Positions 52,645 to 61,736 of a stretch of 64,000 nt of DNA are shown here, piece after piece. The position numbers and the translations under genes are program-made. The stretch is from contig CP066225.1 in NCBI GenBank assembly GCA_016350165.1, positions 3,658,001 through 3,722,000 of the forward strand, in the 5' to 3' direction. The first letter of the stretch is position 1; each line of letters begins with the position of its first letter. Source of the stretch: Planctomycetota bacterium. GTDB taxonomy: Bacteria > Planctomycetota > Phycisphaerae > Phycisphaerales > Phycisphaeraceae. Under the pieces are notes generated by a model. That model made no database searches, was not told where the DNA came from, and saw only the letters and a list, made by a program, of their open reading frames with translations.

Positions 52645-53253
52645 TTAATTGAGTTTGCTTGAGAAGGCAATAAAGAACGAGATTTTTGTTTTGTCTTTGC
52701 TTTGAGCGAGGATGGCACAGCCTCGGATAATATTGTTATGTGTGGTTTTAATATCAACAGTCATTGATTGATAGTGATCAGCATGTTCGTTGTTCCAATC
52801 GGTAAATTGGATGTATTTTTCTTCTTGTGAAAAATGACTAAGTCTTGCGATATTAGATAGATTGGTTTGTTGTGATGCAAAATCAAAATCTTGTGGGAGA
52901 AATTTTTGTATGCAATCACTGATGTTAATTTCATATGTATGAGGTTTGAGGGTGTTTGAATTAAGGAGATTATCGTTATTCCATTCGTAACTTCGTATGA
53001 ATTTTTGGGTGGTTGTGTCTGTTGATGAACCGCTGTAGTTGCCTTGGAGACCTAATGGCTTTTTTGTGCCTGGATAAAAGTCTCTAAATGAAATGTCATT
53101 GCAATGATTGATGAAGCTTCTCCAATCTTGCATGAAAGTATCATTATGGTTGGTGTGTTTGTTGAGTGAAATGAATGTGATTGTGAGTAATGCGATTAAG
53201 ACGATATATAGTAGGGGGTTGGTGAAGGGAGATTTGATAGTGATGTTTTTCAT
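52645..53253 (-). CDS. Hypothetical membrane-anchored protein
   Basis: This 202-residue protein has a single N-terminal membrane anchor (about 14-31), and the rest is likely outside the cytoplasm. It is rich in N, H, S and D, with no known domain. It converges with the preceding gene. Function unknown. Confidence 0.5.
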   Translation of the reverse strand: MKNITIKSPFTNPLLYIVLIALLTITFISLNKHTNHNDTFMQDWRSFINHCNDISFRDFYPGTKKPLGLQGNYSGSSTDTTTQKFIRSYEWNNDNLLNSNTLKPHTYEINISDCIQKFLPQDFDFASQQTNLSNIARLSHFSQEEKYIQFTDWNNEHADHYQSMTVDIKTTHNNIIRGCAILAQSKDKTKISFFIAFSSKLN

Positions 53254-53351
53254 CCTGATTTTGCCCTTGGGATTTAGATGGTTTTAGAATAAAGTTGTTT
53301 TCATGATATGTCTAGGATTTGTCTACGATTGATGAAGGTAGATGTGGGTTG

Positions 53352-53765
53352 ATGAAGAATCGTTTATATTTACTGGTGATTTTGTTAACATCGTTGATAT
53401 TGATTGGCGTGGGGGTGGTTCAGTTGAAGCGTGAAGCAAGGCGTGGAGAGATGGAGCGGCAACGTGTGTTACATGAGCGAGTTTATCGTGAGGTTGTAGT
53501 GCGTGAAGATTGGGAGACGATTGTTGATGGGTATGGTGATGTGGAAGTGGGGATGAGTGAAGATGAGGTTGAGGGGATATTGGGGGAGCCAGATCAGGTG
53601 CATGAATTGTATGAGCCGGTGGTAAAGAAGGCGAAGGTGATTGGAGAGAGTTGGTTTTATATGAAGTGGCCTCGTGAAGAGGGGAGGGGGGACGTTGAAG
53701 TGGTGGTGCGATTTGATTTGGATGGGAAGGTGATGAAGGTGGATGCGTGGGGGATAGGAGAGTAA
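53352..53765 (+). CDS. Membrane-anchored protein with SmpA/BamE-like motif
   Basis: This 137-residue protein starts at MKNRLYLL. One membrane helix (about 4-24) is followed by a charged coiled stretch (REARRGEMERQRVLHERVYRE). A C-terminal domain contains DVEVGMSEDEVEGILGEPDQVHE, the G-M-x-x-x-E-V-x-x-x-L-G-x-P-D pattern of SmpA/BamE-like folds. Those bind proteins in the envelope; no exact role is inferred. A bidirectional terminator follows. Confidence 0.6.
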   Translation: MKNRLYLLVILLTSLILIGVGVVQLKREARRGEMERQRVLHERVYREVVVREDWETIVDGYGDVEVGMSEDEVEGILGEPDQVHELYEPVVKKAKVIGESWFYMKWPREEGRGDVEVVVRFDLDGKVMKVDAWGIGE

Positions 53766-53789
53766 TCGATTGGTGTGAGATTAATGAAA

Positions 53790-53822
53790 GAAAAAGCTGC
53801 CTTTTGAGGGGCAGCTTTGTTT
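53790..53822. terminator. Bidirectional terminator
   Basis: AAAGCTGCC pairs with GGCAGCTTT between convergent genes, with A and T runs on the two sides. Confidence 0.85.
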
Positions 53823-53823
53823 G

Positions 53824-55305
53824 TTATTGTTTGTTTTGTTTTTGGTAGTTGAGTTCAAGATCGCGAACGCGTTTTAGGAAGTGATCGTCGGGGATGGTTG
53901 GATCAATGTCCCATTTCATGTTTGTTTTGGGTATATGTTTTTGTAGGTCGAGTTTGATGTCGGCGAATTGTGGATTGTTTGCGAGGTTGTACCATTCGTC
54001 GTTGTCGGCGTTGTGGTTGTAGAGTTCTTCGGAGCCGTCGGCGTAACGGATGTAGCGATATTGTTGAGTGCGGATGGCGTGATTGTTACGGCCATAGGTT
54101 GTGATGGCGGGGTGATTCCAGTTGGGGTTGAATGGGTCTTTGATGAGTGGCGTGAGAGAAAAGCCTTCATTTTGAGGGTTTTTAGGAAGATTGCAGAGTT
54201 CGAGGATGGTTGGATAGATGTCGAGCATTTCAACGGGTTTGTTGCAACGTTGGCCTTGGGTTTGGTTGGGGAGTTTGATGATGAGCGGTGCGCGAGTTGA
54301 GCGTTCCCAGATAGAGTGTTTTGCGAATCGGTTTTTTTCGCCGAGATGGTAGCCGTGATCGGACCAGAGGATGACGATGGTGTTGTTGGCGTATGGTGAG
54401 TTTTCGAGTGCATCAAGGACCTTGCCTACATAATGATCGACGAAGGATGTTGAGGCGAGATAGGCTTGGAGGATGTTTTTCCATTCGTTGTTTTCGATGG
54501 CCCAATCGGTGGTAGGCATGACGGGTACTTCGGCGATGATGCGAGACGTTTCGGGTACATCGTCCTGGTCGCCTGGGAGATAGCGTGGGACTTGGATGGA
54601 TTCGAGTGGGTGAAGATCAAACCACTTTTGAGGGACGTGCCACGGGACGTGTGGTCGGAGGAAACCAACTGAGAGGAAGAATGGTTTGTCGTAATCTTGA
54701 TTTAGTTTTTCGATGGCCCATTTGGCGGAGCGGTAGTCGGGCATTTGCTCGTCGCGTTCGGGGAAGGGGCCCCAGTCGGTGCTTGTGCCTTTGCGATTCC
54801 ATTTGAGACGTTGAGGAGGTTTTGGGCCGAAGCCTTGCTCGCGTCCGCCTGAGATGTCGAGGAGTCCGTCGGGTGCATGTTTGTGAAAAATTTTGCCTAT
54901 GCCGAGGGTTAGGTAGCCGTGGTCTTTGAGGTATTGGTGTAGTAGTGTGCTTGATTGTGTGATAGGGTTGAGGGTTTGAATGTCGTTGTCTTCGATTTGG
55001 GCGTAGATGCCTGAGGTTGAGGGGCGCAGGCCTGTCATGATGGAGGCGCGTGATGGGCCTGAGATTGGTGCTTGGCAGTGTGCGCTGAGGAAGAGAGTGC
55101 CTTGTGAAGCGAGGCGGTCAATGTTTGGTGTATTAGCGTTGGGATGACCTTGCATGCAACCGATCATGTCGTTGAGATCGTCGATGCTGATCATGAGGAC
55201 GTTTGGTTTTGTGGGTTGTGTGTCTGCAGCGTAAGAGAGAGTTGTGGGTAGCGTTGCGCAAGTGAGTGAAAGAAGTGAGTTGGCTAACAGTTGATTAGAT
55301 TTCAT
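53824..55305 (-). CDS. Secreted sulfatase, serine-type
   Basis: This 493-residue protein has a signal peptide (cut near SYAAD). The metal-binding start NVLMISIDDLND and the modification motif S-G-P-S-R-A-S (Ser82) show a type I sulfatase whose formylglycine comes from serine. That needs an anaerobic-type maturase (anSME), not FGE. Other motifs include GIGKIFH, FLSVGFLRPHVPWHVP, WSDHGYHLGEKNRFAKHS and an RAPLIIK segment. It resembles iduronate-2-sulfatase-like family members from planctomycetes that strip sulfate from algal or animal glycans. The BNR-type secreted protein at 60.2 kb may act on the same substrate. Confidence 0.92.
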   Translation of the reverse strand: MKSNQLLANSLLSLTCATLPTTLSYAADTQPTKPNVLMISIDDLNDMIGCMQGHPNANTPNIDRLASQGTLFLSAHCQAPISGPSRASIMTGLRPSTSGIYAQIEDNDIQTLNPITQSSTLLHQYLKDHGYLTLGIGKIFHKHAPDGLLDISGGREQGFGPKPPQRLKWNRKGTSTDWGPFPERDEQMPDYRSAKWAIEKLNQDYDKPFFLSVGFLRPHVPWHVPQKWFDLHPLESIQVPRYLPGDQDDVPETSRIIAEVPVMPTTDWAIENNEWKNILQAYLASTSFVDHYVGKVLDALENSPYANNTIVILWSDHGYHLGEKNRFAKHSIWERSTRAPLIIKLPNQTQGQRCNKPVEMLDIYPTILELCNLPKNPQNEGFSLTPLIKDPFNPNWNHPAITTYGRNNHAIRTQQYRYIRYADGSEELYNHNADNDEWYNLANNPQFADIKLDLQKHIPKTNMKWDIDPTIPDDHFLKRVRDLELNYQKQNKQ

Positions 55306-55489
55306 GAAGAGTCTCGCTATATAGGCTAAAAGTATTAATACATCTAGTTTATATAGGAGGATGTGAAATCACAATGAGAGGTATAAAAGACACAAAAGCA
55401 AGCATGTAGATGCTCGCTTTTGTGGTCAATATGGAGGTATGTTGTAGAAAACAGCTTGAATTTAAGTAAATTTGTTGTGTTATAGTGTT

Positions 55490-56263
55490 TTATGTAATTT
55501 GAAAAGTTGCGCGTTGAAATTTGCGTTTACGTTTTAGAAATATGAGTGCCGGTGCGCCTAATAGAAGGATAGATGCTGGCTCAGGGATTGGGCGTGCTGA
55601 GATGCGTATGGTTGGATCATCAAAGAAAACCATAAGGGACTCGAGTTTATTGGGATCGTAGCCGATGGGTGCGATATCGATGCCGACACCGAAGAAGATC
55701 TCGTTGCCGGAGAAGTCGGGGTGAGCATTGGGGATGATGACGTTTGGGCCGATGCCGATGAAGTCGTTTTGTGTGAGTGGGGACGAGACACGTAATGTGG
55801 TGTCATCGTCGGTGGCGTATGTGTCGATGTTGTGGAAGTAGAGTTGGTTATCTTGGAGCGCAAAGATACGTGCTTGTGCGAAGCCTTTGAGTTGGCCGAT
55901 GGCGAAGGCTGGGATTGTGATGAGTGAGGCAGTGAGGTTTGAGATTGCGCCTTCGGTTTGTGGGTTGTATTTGAATGCTGCTGGAAAGATTGGTTGTGAG
56001 GTGCTGATGGTGACGTTGCTGTTCATGAGGATGTTGAACTCTTGGAGCATTACGTTACCGTCGCCGAGGAAGATCGGTGTGCTGGTGACGTTGTGTGTGC
56101 TTCCGGGGGCAGGGATGGAGCTGTGGATTGGTGGGCCGAAGGAATAGTTGTTGAATTCCTCTTCGACGAGCACTGTGTCGGCAAAGAGGTTTGTGGTCAT
56201 GAGTGCACAAGTTGCGATTGCGGATAGATGAAATAGTGATTTTGATACTTTGAAAACAGGCAT
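55490..56263 (-). CDS. PEP-CTERM protein, tandem paralogue 3
   Basis: This 257-residue exported protein has a signal peptide ending near NLFADT. The body is a beta-rich domain with the shared phrases VTSTPIFLGDGNVMLQEF, FKYNPQTEGAISNLTAS and HPDFSGNEIFFGVGID, and the tail is IPEPASILLLGAPALIFLKRKRK. The two upstream genes (56310, 57132) share these phrases in order, so this is a tandem triplication. No catalytic motif is seen; a surface or matrix role is inferred. Confidence 0.75.
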   Translation of the reverse strand: MPVFKVSKSLFHLSAIATCALMTTNLFADTVLVEEEFNNYSFGPPIHSSIPAPGSTHNVTSTPIFLGDGNVMLQEFNILMNSNVTISTSQPIFPAAFKYNPQTEGAISNLTASLITIPAFAIGQLKGFAQARIFALQDNQLYFHNIDTYATDDDTTLRVSSPLTQNDFIGIGPNVIIPNAHPDFSGNEIFFGVGIDIAPIGYDPNKLESLMVFFDDPTIRISARPIPEPASILLLGAPALIFLKRKRKFQRATFQIT

Positions 56264-56309
56264 TTGAGCCCTCCTAATTGTGTGTAGAGATTGATCGGTT
56301 TTGGTTTAA

Positions 56310-57059
56310 TCAGTGTTTGCGGCGAAGGAGTAGTAGAGCTGGTGCGCCGAGTAGGAGCATGGAAGCTGGTTCTGGGATTGGTGTTGAACTGATGCGGATT
56401 GAGGCGTTGTCGAGGCCGAAAGAGTAGATGTAGTCGATGTTGTTTTGAAGGAGGCCGTCGAGGACACGGTATGTGAAGCCGAATTGTATTTCTGAGCCAG
56501 AAAAATCAGGGTGTGAAGCAGGGTCAGAGAAGCCCAAACCTACTTCGAAGAAGTTTGATTCTTGGATGTTTGTGGATGTTTGAATTGCGAGTGGGTCGTC
56601 GAGGTTGATGATATTGCCAAGGTTTGTGTAGTACATTCTGTCATCTTGTTTGATGAGTAAGTTTGCATAACGATGATTGAGTTGGCCGGGGTTGACGCTT
56701 GTGTTGTTGAATGTTTTGATTGAGGCAGAGAGATGTTCGATTGAGCCTTGGGTTTGAGGGTCGTAGACGAAATCGTTGACCCAGATTGGACGAAGGACTG
56801 TGTTTGTTTGGCCTGCGGCTTTTTTGATGGTGAAAGATTGGGTGATCATGCCGCCATGTTCGAATGAGAAGACAGGTGTTACATTGGCAGTGTATTTAGT
56901 ACCGGGGAAAATTTTGTTGAAGGTCAGTGTGTCGTTGATTGTTATGTCGTCCGCATTGAATTCGGACTCGGAGTAAAACGCATCTGCGTATGTGGTTGAG
57001 CTTATGAATGTTAATGATGCTGCGATCAGTGCACATTTGGTGGTTTTGTTGTTAAACAT
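56310..57059 (-). CDS. PEP-CTERM protein, tandem paralogue 2
   Basis: This 249-residue protein has a signal peptide ending near TYADAF. The same body phrases appear as VTPVFSFEHGGMITQSF, FVYDPQTQGSIEHLSASI and HPDFSGSEIQFGFTYR, and the tail is IPEPASMLLLGAPALLLLRRKH. The spacing to the next paralogue is 46 bases, so the three genes are probably one transcript reading from 57881 down. Confidence 0.75.
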   Translation of the reverse strand: MFNNKTTKCALIAASLTFISSTTYADAFYSESEFNADDITINDTLTFNKIFPGTKYTANVTPVFSFEHGGMITQSFTIKKAAGQTNTVLRPIWVNDFVYDPQTQGSIEHLSASIKTFNNTSVNPGQLNHRYANLLIKQDDRMYYTNLGNIINLDDPLAIQTSTNIQESNFFEVGLGFSDPASHPDFSGSEIQFGFTYRVLDGLLQNNIDYIYSFGLDNASIRISSTPIPEPASMLLLGAPALLLLRRKH

Positions 57060-57131
57060 TTATATACCTTTCTCTCTTGGATTTTGTTTGCTGTTTTTAT
57101 GGTTATTTTTTTTGGAAATTTTTGGTTGTTA

Positions 57132-57881
57132 TTAACGCGTACGTTTTAGGAAGGCTAAGCAGCCGAGTGCAAGCAAGGAAATTGATGCGGGTTCGGGGAT
57201 AGGTGCATTTTCAAAACGGATGAATGCTTCATCCAAGCCGACGAGGAGTGAAGTCTGTAATTTGGGATTGTCGATTTTGGGATCGACACTGATGCCGAAG
57301 CCGAACTGCATTTCACTGCCGGCAAAATCTGGTTTGGAAAATTCATCAAAGCTTACGCCAGTAAGACCAACCATGCTTTCCATTTTGATGTTTTGGCGTG
57401 TGAAAGTTGTTGACTCGATGTTTGGTGTGGTGAGTCCGAGGATTTTGGTGTAAATTTTATCGTCTTGCTTGATGAAGAAACGAGGTTTAATGAGCGCGTT
57501 GACTGGTGGGTTTTCGATGACCTTCAGGACTTTGATTGAGGCAGTAATTGCGTCGATTGGGCCTTTGGTTTGCGGGTCGTAGGTGAATGAATTGATGAAA
57601 ATCGGTTGCGTGAAAGGGAGCGCATCGTCACTCATTGGTGTGGCGTCGAATTGCTGAAGAGCAAATTTACCAAAGCTATCATTGTTGAAAGATGTTGTTG
57701 TGACGTTGTAGCTTGAGTCTACTGGTGGATGATAGAACAGAAGGGTTGTGTCAGCGGTGTATGTGCCTTCATTAAAATCATCTTCTTGGAAAACGACTAC
57801 GGCATATGATTTAATTGTAAGGAAAAATATAGAAAGTATTAAAACAAATAAAGTATGAGTCTTCAAAAGATTTCCTTTCAT
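57132..57881 (-). CDS. PEP-CTERM protein, tandem paralogue 1
   Basis: This 249-residue protein has a signal peptide (hydrophobic ~10-26). Its shared phrases are VTTTSFNNDSFGKFALQQF, FTYDPQTKGPIDAITASI and KPDFAGSEMQFGFGISV, and the tail is IPEPASISLLALGCLAFLKRTR. It is the first gene of the triplet. A palindrome TCTCAAATTTGAGA lies 237 bases upstream. Confidence 0.75.
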   Translation of the reverse strand: MKGNLLKTHTLFVLILSIFFLTIKSYAVVVFQEDDFNEGTYTADTTLLFYHPPVDSSYNVTTTSFNNDSFGKFALQQFDATPMSDDALPFTQPIFINSFTYDPQTKGPIDAITASIKVLKVIENPPVNALIKPRFFIKQDDKIYTKILGLTTPNIESTTFTRQNIKMESMVGLTGVSFDEFSKPDFAGSEMQFGFGISVDPKIDNPKLQTSLLVGLDEAFIRFENAPIPEPASISLLALGCLAFLKRTR

Positions 57882-58191
57882 TTGAACGACCTGGATGGAT
57901 ATAAGAATCGCTGTGGCTACTATTAAACTTTAGGTAGCAATCGGAGCAGGTCTTGTGTTGTCATGACGTTGTTGATTTGTTTGGCAACCTTTTGCGTAGG
58001 AGTGATTGCGCAAACAAGGGGATTAATTCTGTTTTAGCAATAAACACAACCGCGTATTGACTGCGGCAGAATTAATCATCGGCGTGAATTATGTCATAAG
58101 AGGAGGGAAACACAACGTCTCAAATTTGAGAGGGGTGGATGATCGTAAAAAGTCAAAAATATCTTAATTTATAGGGTGAAGTAGATGATGG
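57882..58191. other. Gap between PEP-CTERM triplet and LuxR genes
   Basis: It contains the perfect palindrome at 58118-58131 and otherwise nothing that I recognise. The region should hold the promoter of the PEP-CTERM triplet. Confidence 0.5.
58118..58131. promoter_or_regulatory. Perfect palindrome TCTCAAATTTGAGA
   Basis: This 14-base perfect palindrome lies upstream of the PEP-CTERM triplet. A one-mismatch copy lies upstream of the PEP-CTERM pair at 21164, and the half ATTTGAGA occurs upstream of the PEP-CTERM gene at 29140. It is a candidate operator for surface-protein genes. Confidence 0.4.
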
Positions 58192-59004
58192 CTAGATGTG
58201 AGGGAGATGGTTGCCATCGCCGTATGTGAAGCGTTGTGTGAGTTCGATTCGGCCTGAGACGCTGAAGTGTTTGTAGATTTGTTTGATGTAAGTGCGGACG
58301 GTGTTTTCGGTGATACTTAAATGAAGTGCGATACGTTTTGGTGTGTAGCCTTCGAGGATGAGTGTGAAGATGGTTTGGAGGCGAGGGGGAAGTGGGGATT
58401 CGTTGCGGTGATCGTTGTTTGGGATATCGAAATGGTGTAGCCAGGCGACTTCGGAGATGAGAATGTGGAAGATGAGACAGTCGCGGTCATTGAAGGCTGG
58501 TTTTGATCTTGATCGGTGGACGCAGCAGCAGGAGTAGATTGAGTTTTCGAGGGAGGTTGGGTAGTTGGAGATGAGGGAGTCGCCGAGGTCGGTCTTTGAG
58601 AAGTATTTTGTGTAGCTTGTAGAACTTTCAAACGTGTCTTGAGAGACCAGGTAAGTGCGTTTACGTGTCCAGTGGTTTCTATCGGCTGCATTGTTTTTGA
58701 TGATTGCGAGCGTGACTTCATCTTCATCATGTTCATAGTTTAATGAGGCGAAGGCGCTGAACATGTCTTCGGGCATGTTATGGAGGATGTCGTATGCGAT
58801 GGGTGTTTCTGAAGATTGGAATCGCATGATATTCCAGAGCCAATAATCAGCTTCGAGCAGCTTGCAGAGGCCGTTCATGAGTGCGCGTTTTTTATCATTG
58901 AGATCACCTTTCATGATGGCGATTTTACTGAAGAGTTGAACGATGGATCGGACATCTTCTTGACTGAGTGAAGTTGACATTGTTGCAGGCGAGAATGTGT
59001 TCAT
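58192..59004 (-). CDS. LuxR-type regulator with unknown sensor domain (copy 2)
   Basis: This 270-residue protein ends in a LuxR/GerE helix-turn-helix: PPRLQTIFTLILEGYTPKRIALHLSITENTVRTYIKQIYKH. The N-terminal ~190 residues form a GAF-like or unknown sensor region containing KKRALMNGLCKLLEADYWLWNIMRF. A C-C-C-V-H stretch near residue 165 may bind metal or sense redox in this copy. Met at 58980 is an alternative start. It is a tandem paralogue of the next gene. No response-regulator receiver domain is present. Confidence 0.85.
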   Translation of the reverse strand: MNTFSPATMSTSLSQEDVRSIVQLFSKIAIMKGDLNDKKRALMNGLCKLLEADYWLWNIMRFQSSETPIAYDILHNMPEDMFSAFASLNYEHDEDEVTLAIIKNNAADRNHWTRKRTYLVSQDTFESSTSYTKYFSKTDLGDSLISNYPTSLENSIYSCCCVHRSRSKPAFNDRDCLIFHILISEVAWLHHFDIPNNDHRNESPLPPRLQTIFTLILEGYTPKRIALHLSITENTVRTYIKQIYKHFSVSGRIELTQRFTYGDGNHLPHI

Positions 59005-59089
59005 TGGATTATGCTGTCATGATGCGAACAAATGTGTGTGAATGATTCGTACTTGTTTTGTAGGGTTTTGAGTTGTTGTTGTTGTTTTA

Positions 59090-59908
59090 TTATTGGTCGT
59101 GCGTTTGGGGTATATGATTCCCGTCGCCGTGAGTGAAGCGTTTAGTGAGTTCGATGCGGCCTGAGACGTCGTAGTGTTTGTAGATTTGTCGGATGTAGGT
59201 GCGGACAGTATTTTCTGTGAGATTGAGGTTGTGTGCGATGCGTTTTGGTGTGAGCCCATCCATGAGTAAGGCGAAGACTGTTTGAAGTCGAGGTGCGAGT
59301 TGTGCGTGATGTGGATCTTCAGTGTTGGGGAGTTCCAGACGATGAAGCCAATCAATTTCGGATGTGAGGACGTGATAAATGAGACAATCACGATCGGTGA
59401 ATCTTGGCTTTGTGTTGAGGCGGTGAACGCTGCCACCTGAGATGATGGCGGGGTCGGTATCGACAGGATATGCGGAGATGAGCGAGTCGCCGATGTTTGT
59501 TTGTGCGAGATATTTTGTGCATAGTTCAGATGCACTGAAGACTTCGTGTGGAACGAGATGTGTGCGTTTGCGTGTCCAGTGTATACCAGTTGCGGTGTTA
59601 AGGGCGATCTGCTGATTGAGTTCACTGTTGGGCAGTTCATAGTTGCCTGCGACGAAAGCGGTGAAGATGTCTTCGGGCATGTTGTGTAGGCAGGAATAGG
59701 CGTGTGGTGTTTCGTCGATTTCGAAGCTCATGACGTTCCAGATCCAGTAGTCGGCATCAATGAGATCACAGAGGCCGTCCATGAGCGCTCGCTTTTTGTC
59801 ATTGACGCTACCTGCCATTGTGGAGAGGGTTCCGAGCAGGCGAACGATTGCACGAACGTCTTGGTGATGCAGTGATTCTGCAATTTGAACAGGCGATGTT
59901 GTAGTCAT
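59090..59908 (-). CDS. LuxR-type regulator with unknown sensor domain (copy 1)
   Basis: This 272-residue protein is the upstream sister of the 58192 gene. The HTH reads PPRLQTVFALLMDGLTPKRIAHNLNLTENTVRTYIRQIYKH (with A for the first P), and the sensor part shares KKRALMDGLCDLIDADYWIWNVMSF and HNMPEDIFTAF with its sister. The triple-Cys stretch of the sister is replaced by SGGSVHR. The gene is divergent from the BNR-type gene at 60218, so it may regulate that gene. Confidence 0.85.
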   Translation of the reverse strand: MTTTSPVQIAESLHHQDVRAIVRLLGTLSTMAGSVNDKKRALMDGLCDLIDADYWIWNVMSFEIDETPHAYSCLHNMPEDIFTAFVAGNYELPNSELNQQIALNTATGIHWTRKRTHLVPHEVFSASELCTKYLAQTNIGDSLISAYPVDTDPAIISGGSVHRLNTKPRFTDRDCLIYHVLTSEIDWLHRLELPNTEDPHHAQLAPRLQTVFALLMDGLTPKRIAHNLNLTENTVRTYIRQIYKHYDVSGRIELTKRFTHGDGNHIPQTHDQ

Positions 59909-60217
59909 GCGGGGGATTGTAAATGAAAAGGCGTATGGCTGTGAATAGCTAGGATTTCATTTTTGGCAAGATTGGGTTAATTATTGGTCAGGATCTGAGA
60001 TGCATCTGTGGTGTTGAATCGTGTGAAATGTAACAAAATTGTGAAAACGTGAAGTTGGGTAAGTTCGTTTGAATCAGGTTATGTGATTGAAATGAGTGAT
60101 TTACTCTTGGTTAGCGAAAGAATAGCTGTATACTTTTATGTAAATTATCAGAACATTACAAAAAATATAATGAAATTTACATATAACTGAATTTGAAACT
60201 AATAGAATAGGGAGCGT
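59909..60217. other. Divergent regulatory gap
   Basis: This AT-rich region lies between the LuxR gene and the BNR-type gene and carries the inverted repeat at 60137-60183. Nothing else is recognised. Confidence 0.5.
60137..60183. promoter_or_regulatory. Inverted repeat TATGTAAATT ... AATTTACATA
   Basis: Two perfect 10-base arms (60137-60146 and 60174-60183) are separated by 27 bases and end 34 bases before the BNR-type gene. The size and position suit an operator for a dimeric regulator; the neighbouring LuxR proteins are the obvious candidates. Confidence 0.5.
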
Positions 60218-61729
60218 ATGACCATGGGCTTACAGAAAGGCGCGAGTTCGCTAGTTGCGTTGGCGATGGGCTTGAGTTGTTTAGGGCAGGCTGGTGCTGT
60301 GGCGAACTTCGATGAGTTGCCTTGGTTGCCTAAGTCGGAGAAGAAAGCGGTGGTTACGGATCGTGTGGTGATTGGTCAGGCGTGGGTTGGTCATCAGGTT
60401 GGGTTTTCATTGCTGACGGTTGGTGATGAGCAGTATGTTGGCTATTACAATAAGGATCGTCAGATGACGATTGCAAAGCGTGGGTTGGGCGAGGATAGTT
60501 TTAAGAAGAATGTGTTGCCTTCGATGATTAATGGGGCGCCGCCAATTAATACGAATGTGACGAGCACAATTATTGGTTGGGATAGCCATAACTATGTGAC
60601 GATGGCAGCGGATGCTCAAGGGCGGTTGCATGTTTCGGGGAATATGCATAACAATCATTTGACGTATTTCCGCACGGATGTGGCTGGGGAACTGTCATCA
60701 CTTGATCAGAAGTATTGGATGGTTGGTGCGAATGAAAATAAGGTAACGTATCCGAAGTTTATGGATGGGCCTGATGGGAAATTGGTGTTTGGTTATCGTG
60801 ATGGGACGAGTGGTAGCGGAAATCAGATTTATAACATTTATGATCCGGGGCAGAATAAATGGTCGCGGTTGTTGGATGATCCACTAACGGATGGTCAGGG
60901 TCAGATGAATGCATATATTGGTGGGCCGGAGTTGGGGCCTGATGGGTATTATCATGTGTCGTGGGGATGGCGAAATACGTCAAATGTTGCGACGAATCAT
61001 GATGTGTTTTATGCGAGAAGCGCAGACATGGTGAATTGGGAGAGTGCGAGTGGGGAGGTGTTGGATTTGCCGATGTATGCGTCGACGCAAGGAGCGCTAG
61101 TTGATCCTGTACCTACGTATAGTAGCAAGATGAATGGTGGTGGACGCATTGGTTACGATGGAGATAACAATGTGGTTTTGACTTACCACAAGAATGATGA
61201 AGATGGTAATACGCAGTTGTATGCAGCAAGGTACGAGGGGGATGAGTGGGATGTGATACAGCTGACGGATTGGGATTATCACTGGGATTTAAGTGGTTCA
61301 GGCACGATTTCTTATGATATTAGTGTTGAAGCTGCGAGTGTGTTTGATGATGGTTTGCTGCAGATACCTTATCGTCATAAAGCATATGGTTCGGGATTGT
61401 TGATCGTTGATAGTGAAACGTTTGAGGCAGTTGGGAAGCAAAAGAAGCCGATCACGATACCGACTGACTTATGGCCTGTGGAGAGTGAGTATCCAGGGAT
61501 GAGGAGGCACTTCCTTGGAGATTCAGGTGATAGTGGCAATGAGGATGTGCGGTATGTATTGCGTTGGGAGACAATGGGTAAGAATAATGATCAGCCACGT
61601 GATGATTATCCAGTTGATGGAAGTGAGTTGGTTCTTTATGAAATTTCAGTGCCTGAGCCAACGATGATTGGTTTGATGATGGCTGGCGGGTTGTTGATAT
61701 TACAAAGAAGAAAGCGTCATCTGAAGTAA
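60218..61729 (+). CDS. Secreted BNR-type beta-propeller protein, lyase-like, PEP-CTERM
   Basis: This 503-residue protein has a signal peptide (cut near GQAGAVA) and the tail VPEPTMIGLMMAGGLLILQRRKR. The body matches the BNR_4 type of seven-bladed propeller: QAWVGHQVGFSLLTVGDEQYVGYYN, DAQGRLHVSGNMHNNHLTYFRT, YPKFMDGPDGKLVFGYRDG and GYYHVSWGWRNT. Known relatives include polysaccharide lyases of the PL24/PL25 ulvan-lyase type, so cleavage of a sulfated or uronic-acid glycan is plausible but unproven. It is divergent from two LuxR genes and has its own terminator. Confidence 0.8.
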   Translation: MTMGLQKGASSLVALAMGLSCLGQAGAVANFDELPWLPKSEKKAVVTDRVVIGQAWVGHQVGFSLLTVGDEQYVGYYNKDRQMTIAKRGLGEDSFKKNVLPSMINGAPPINTNVTSTIIGWDSHNYVTMAADAQGRLHVSGNMHNNHLTYFRTDVAGELSSLDQKYWMVGANENKVTYPKFMDGPDGKLVFGYRDGTSGSGNQIYNIYDPGQNKWSRLLDDPLTDGQGQMNAYIGGPELGPDGYYHVSWGWRNTSNVATNHDVFYARSADMVNWESASGEVLDLPMYASTQGALVDPVPTYSSKMNGGGRIGYDGDNNVVLTYHKNDEDGNTQLYAARYEGDEWDVIQLTDWDYHWDLSGSGTISYDISVEAASVFDDGLLQIPYRHKAYGSGLLIVDSETFEAVGKQKKPITIPTDLWPVESEYPGMRRHFLGDSGDSGNEDVRYVLRWETMGKNNDQPRDDYPVDGSELVLYEISVPEPTMIGLMMAGGLLILQRRKRHLK

Positions 61730-61736
61730 AGAAGAT

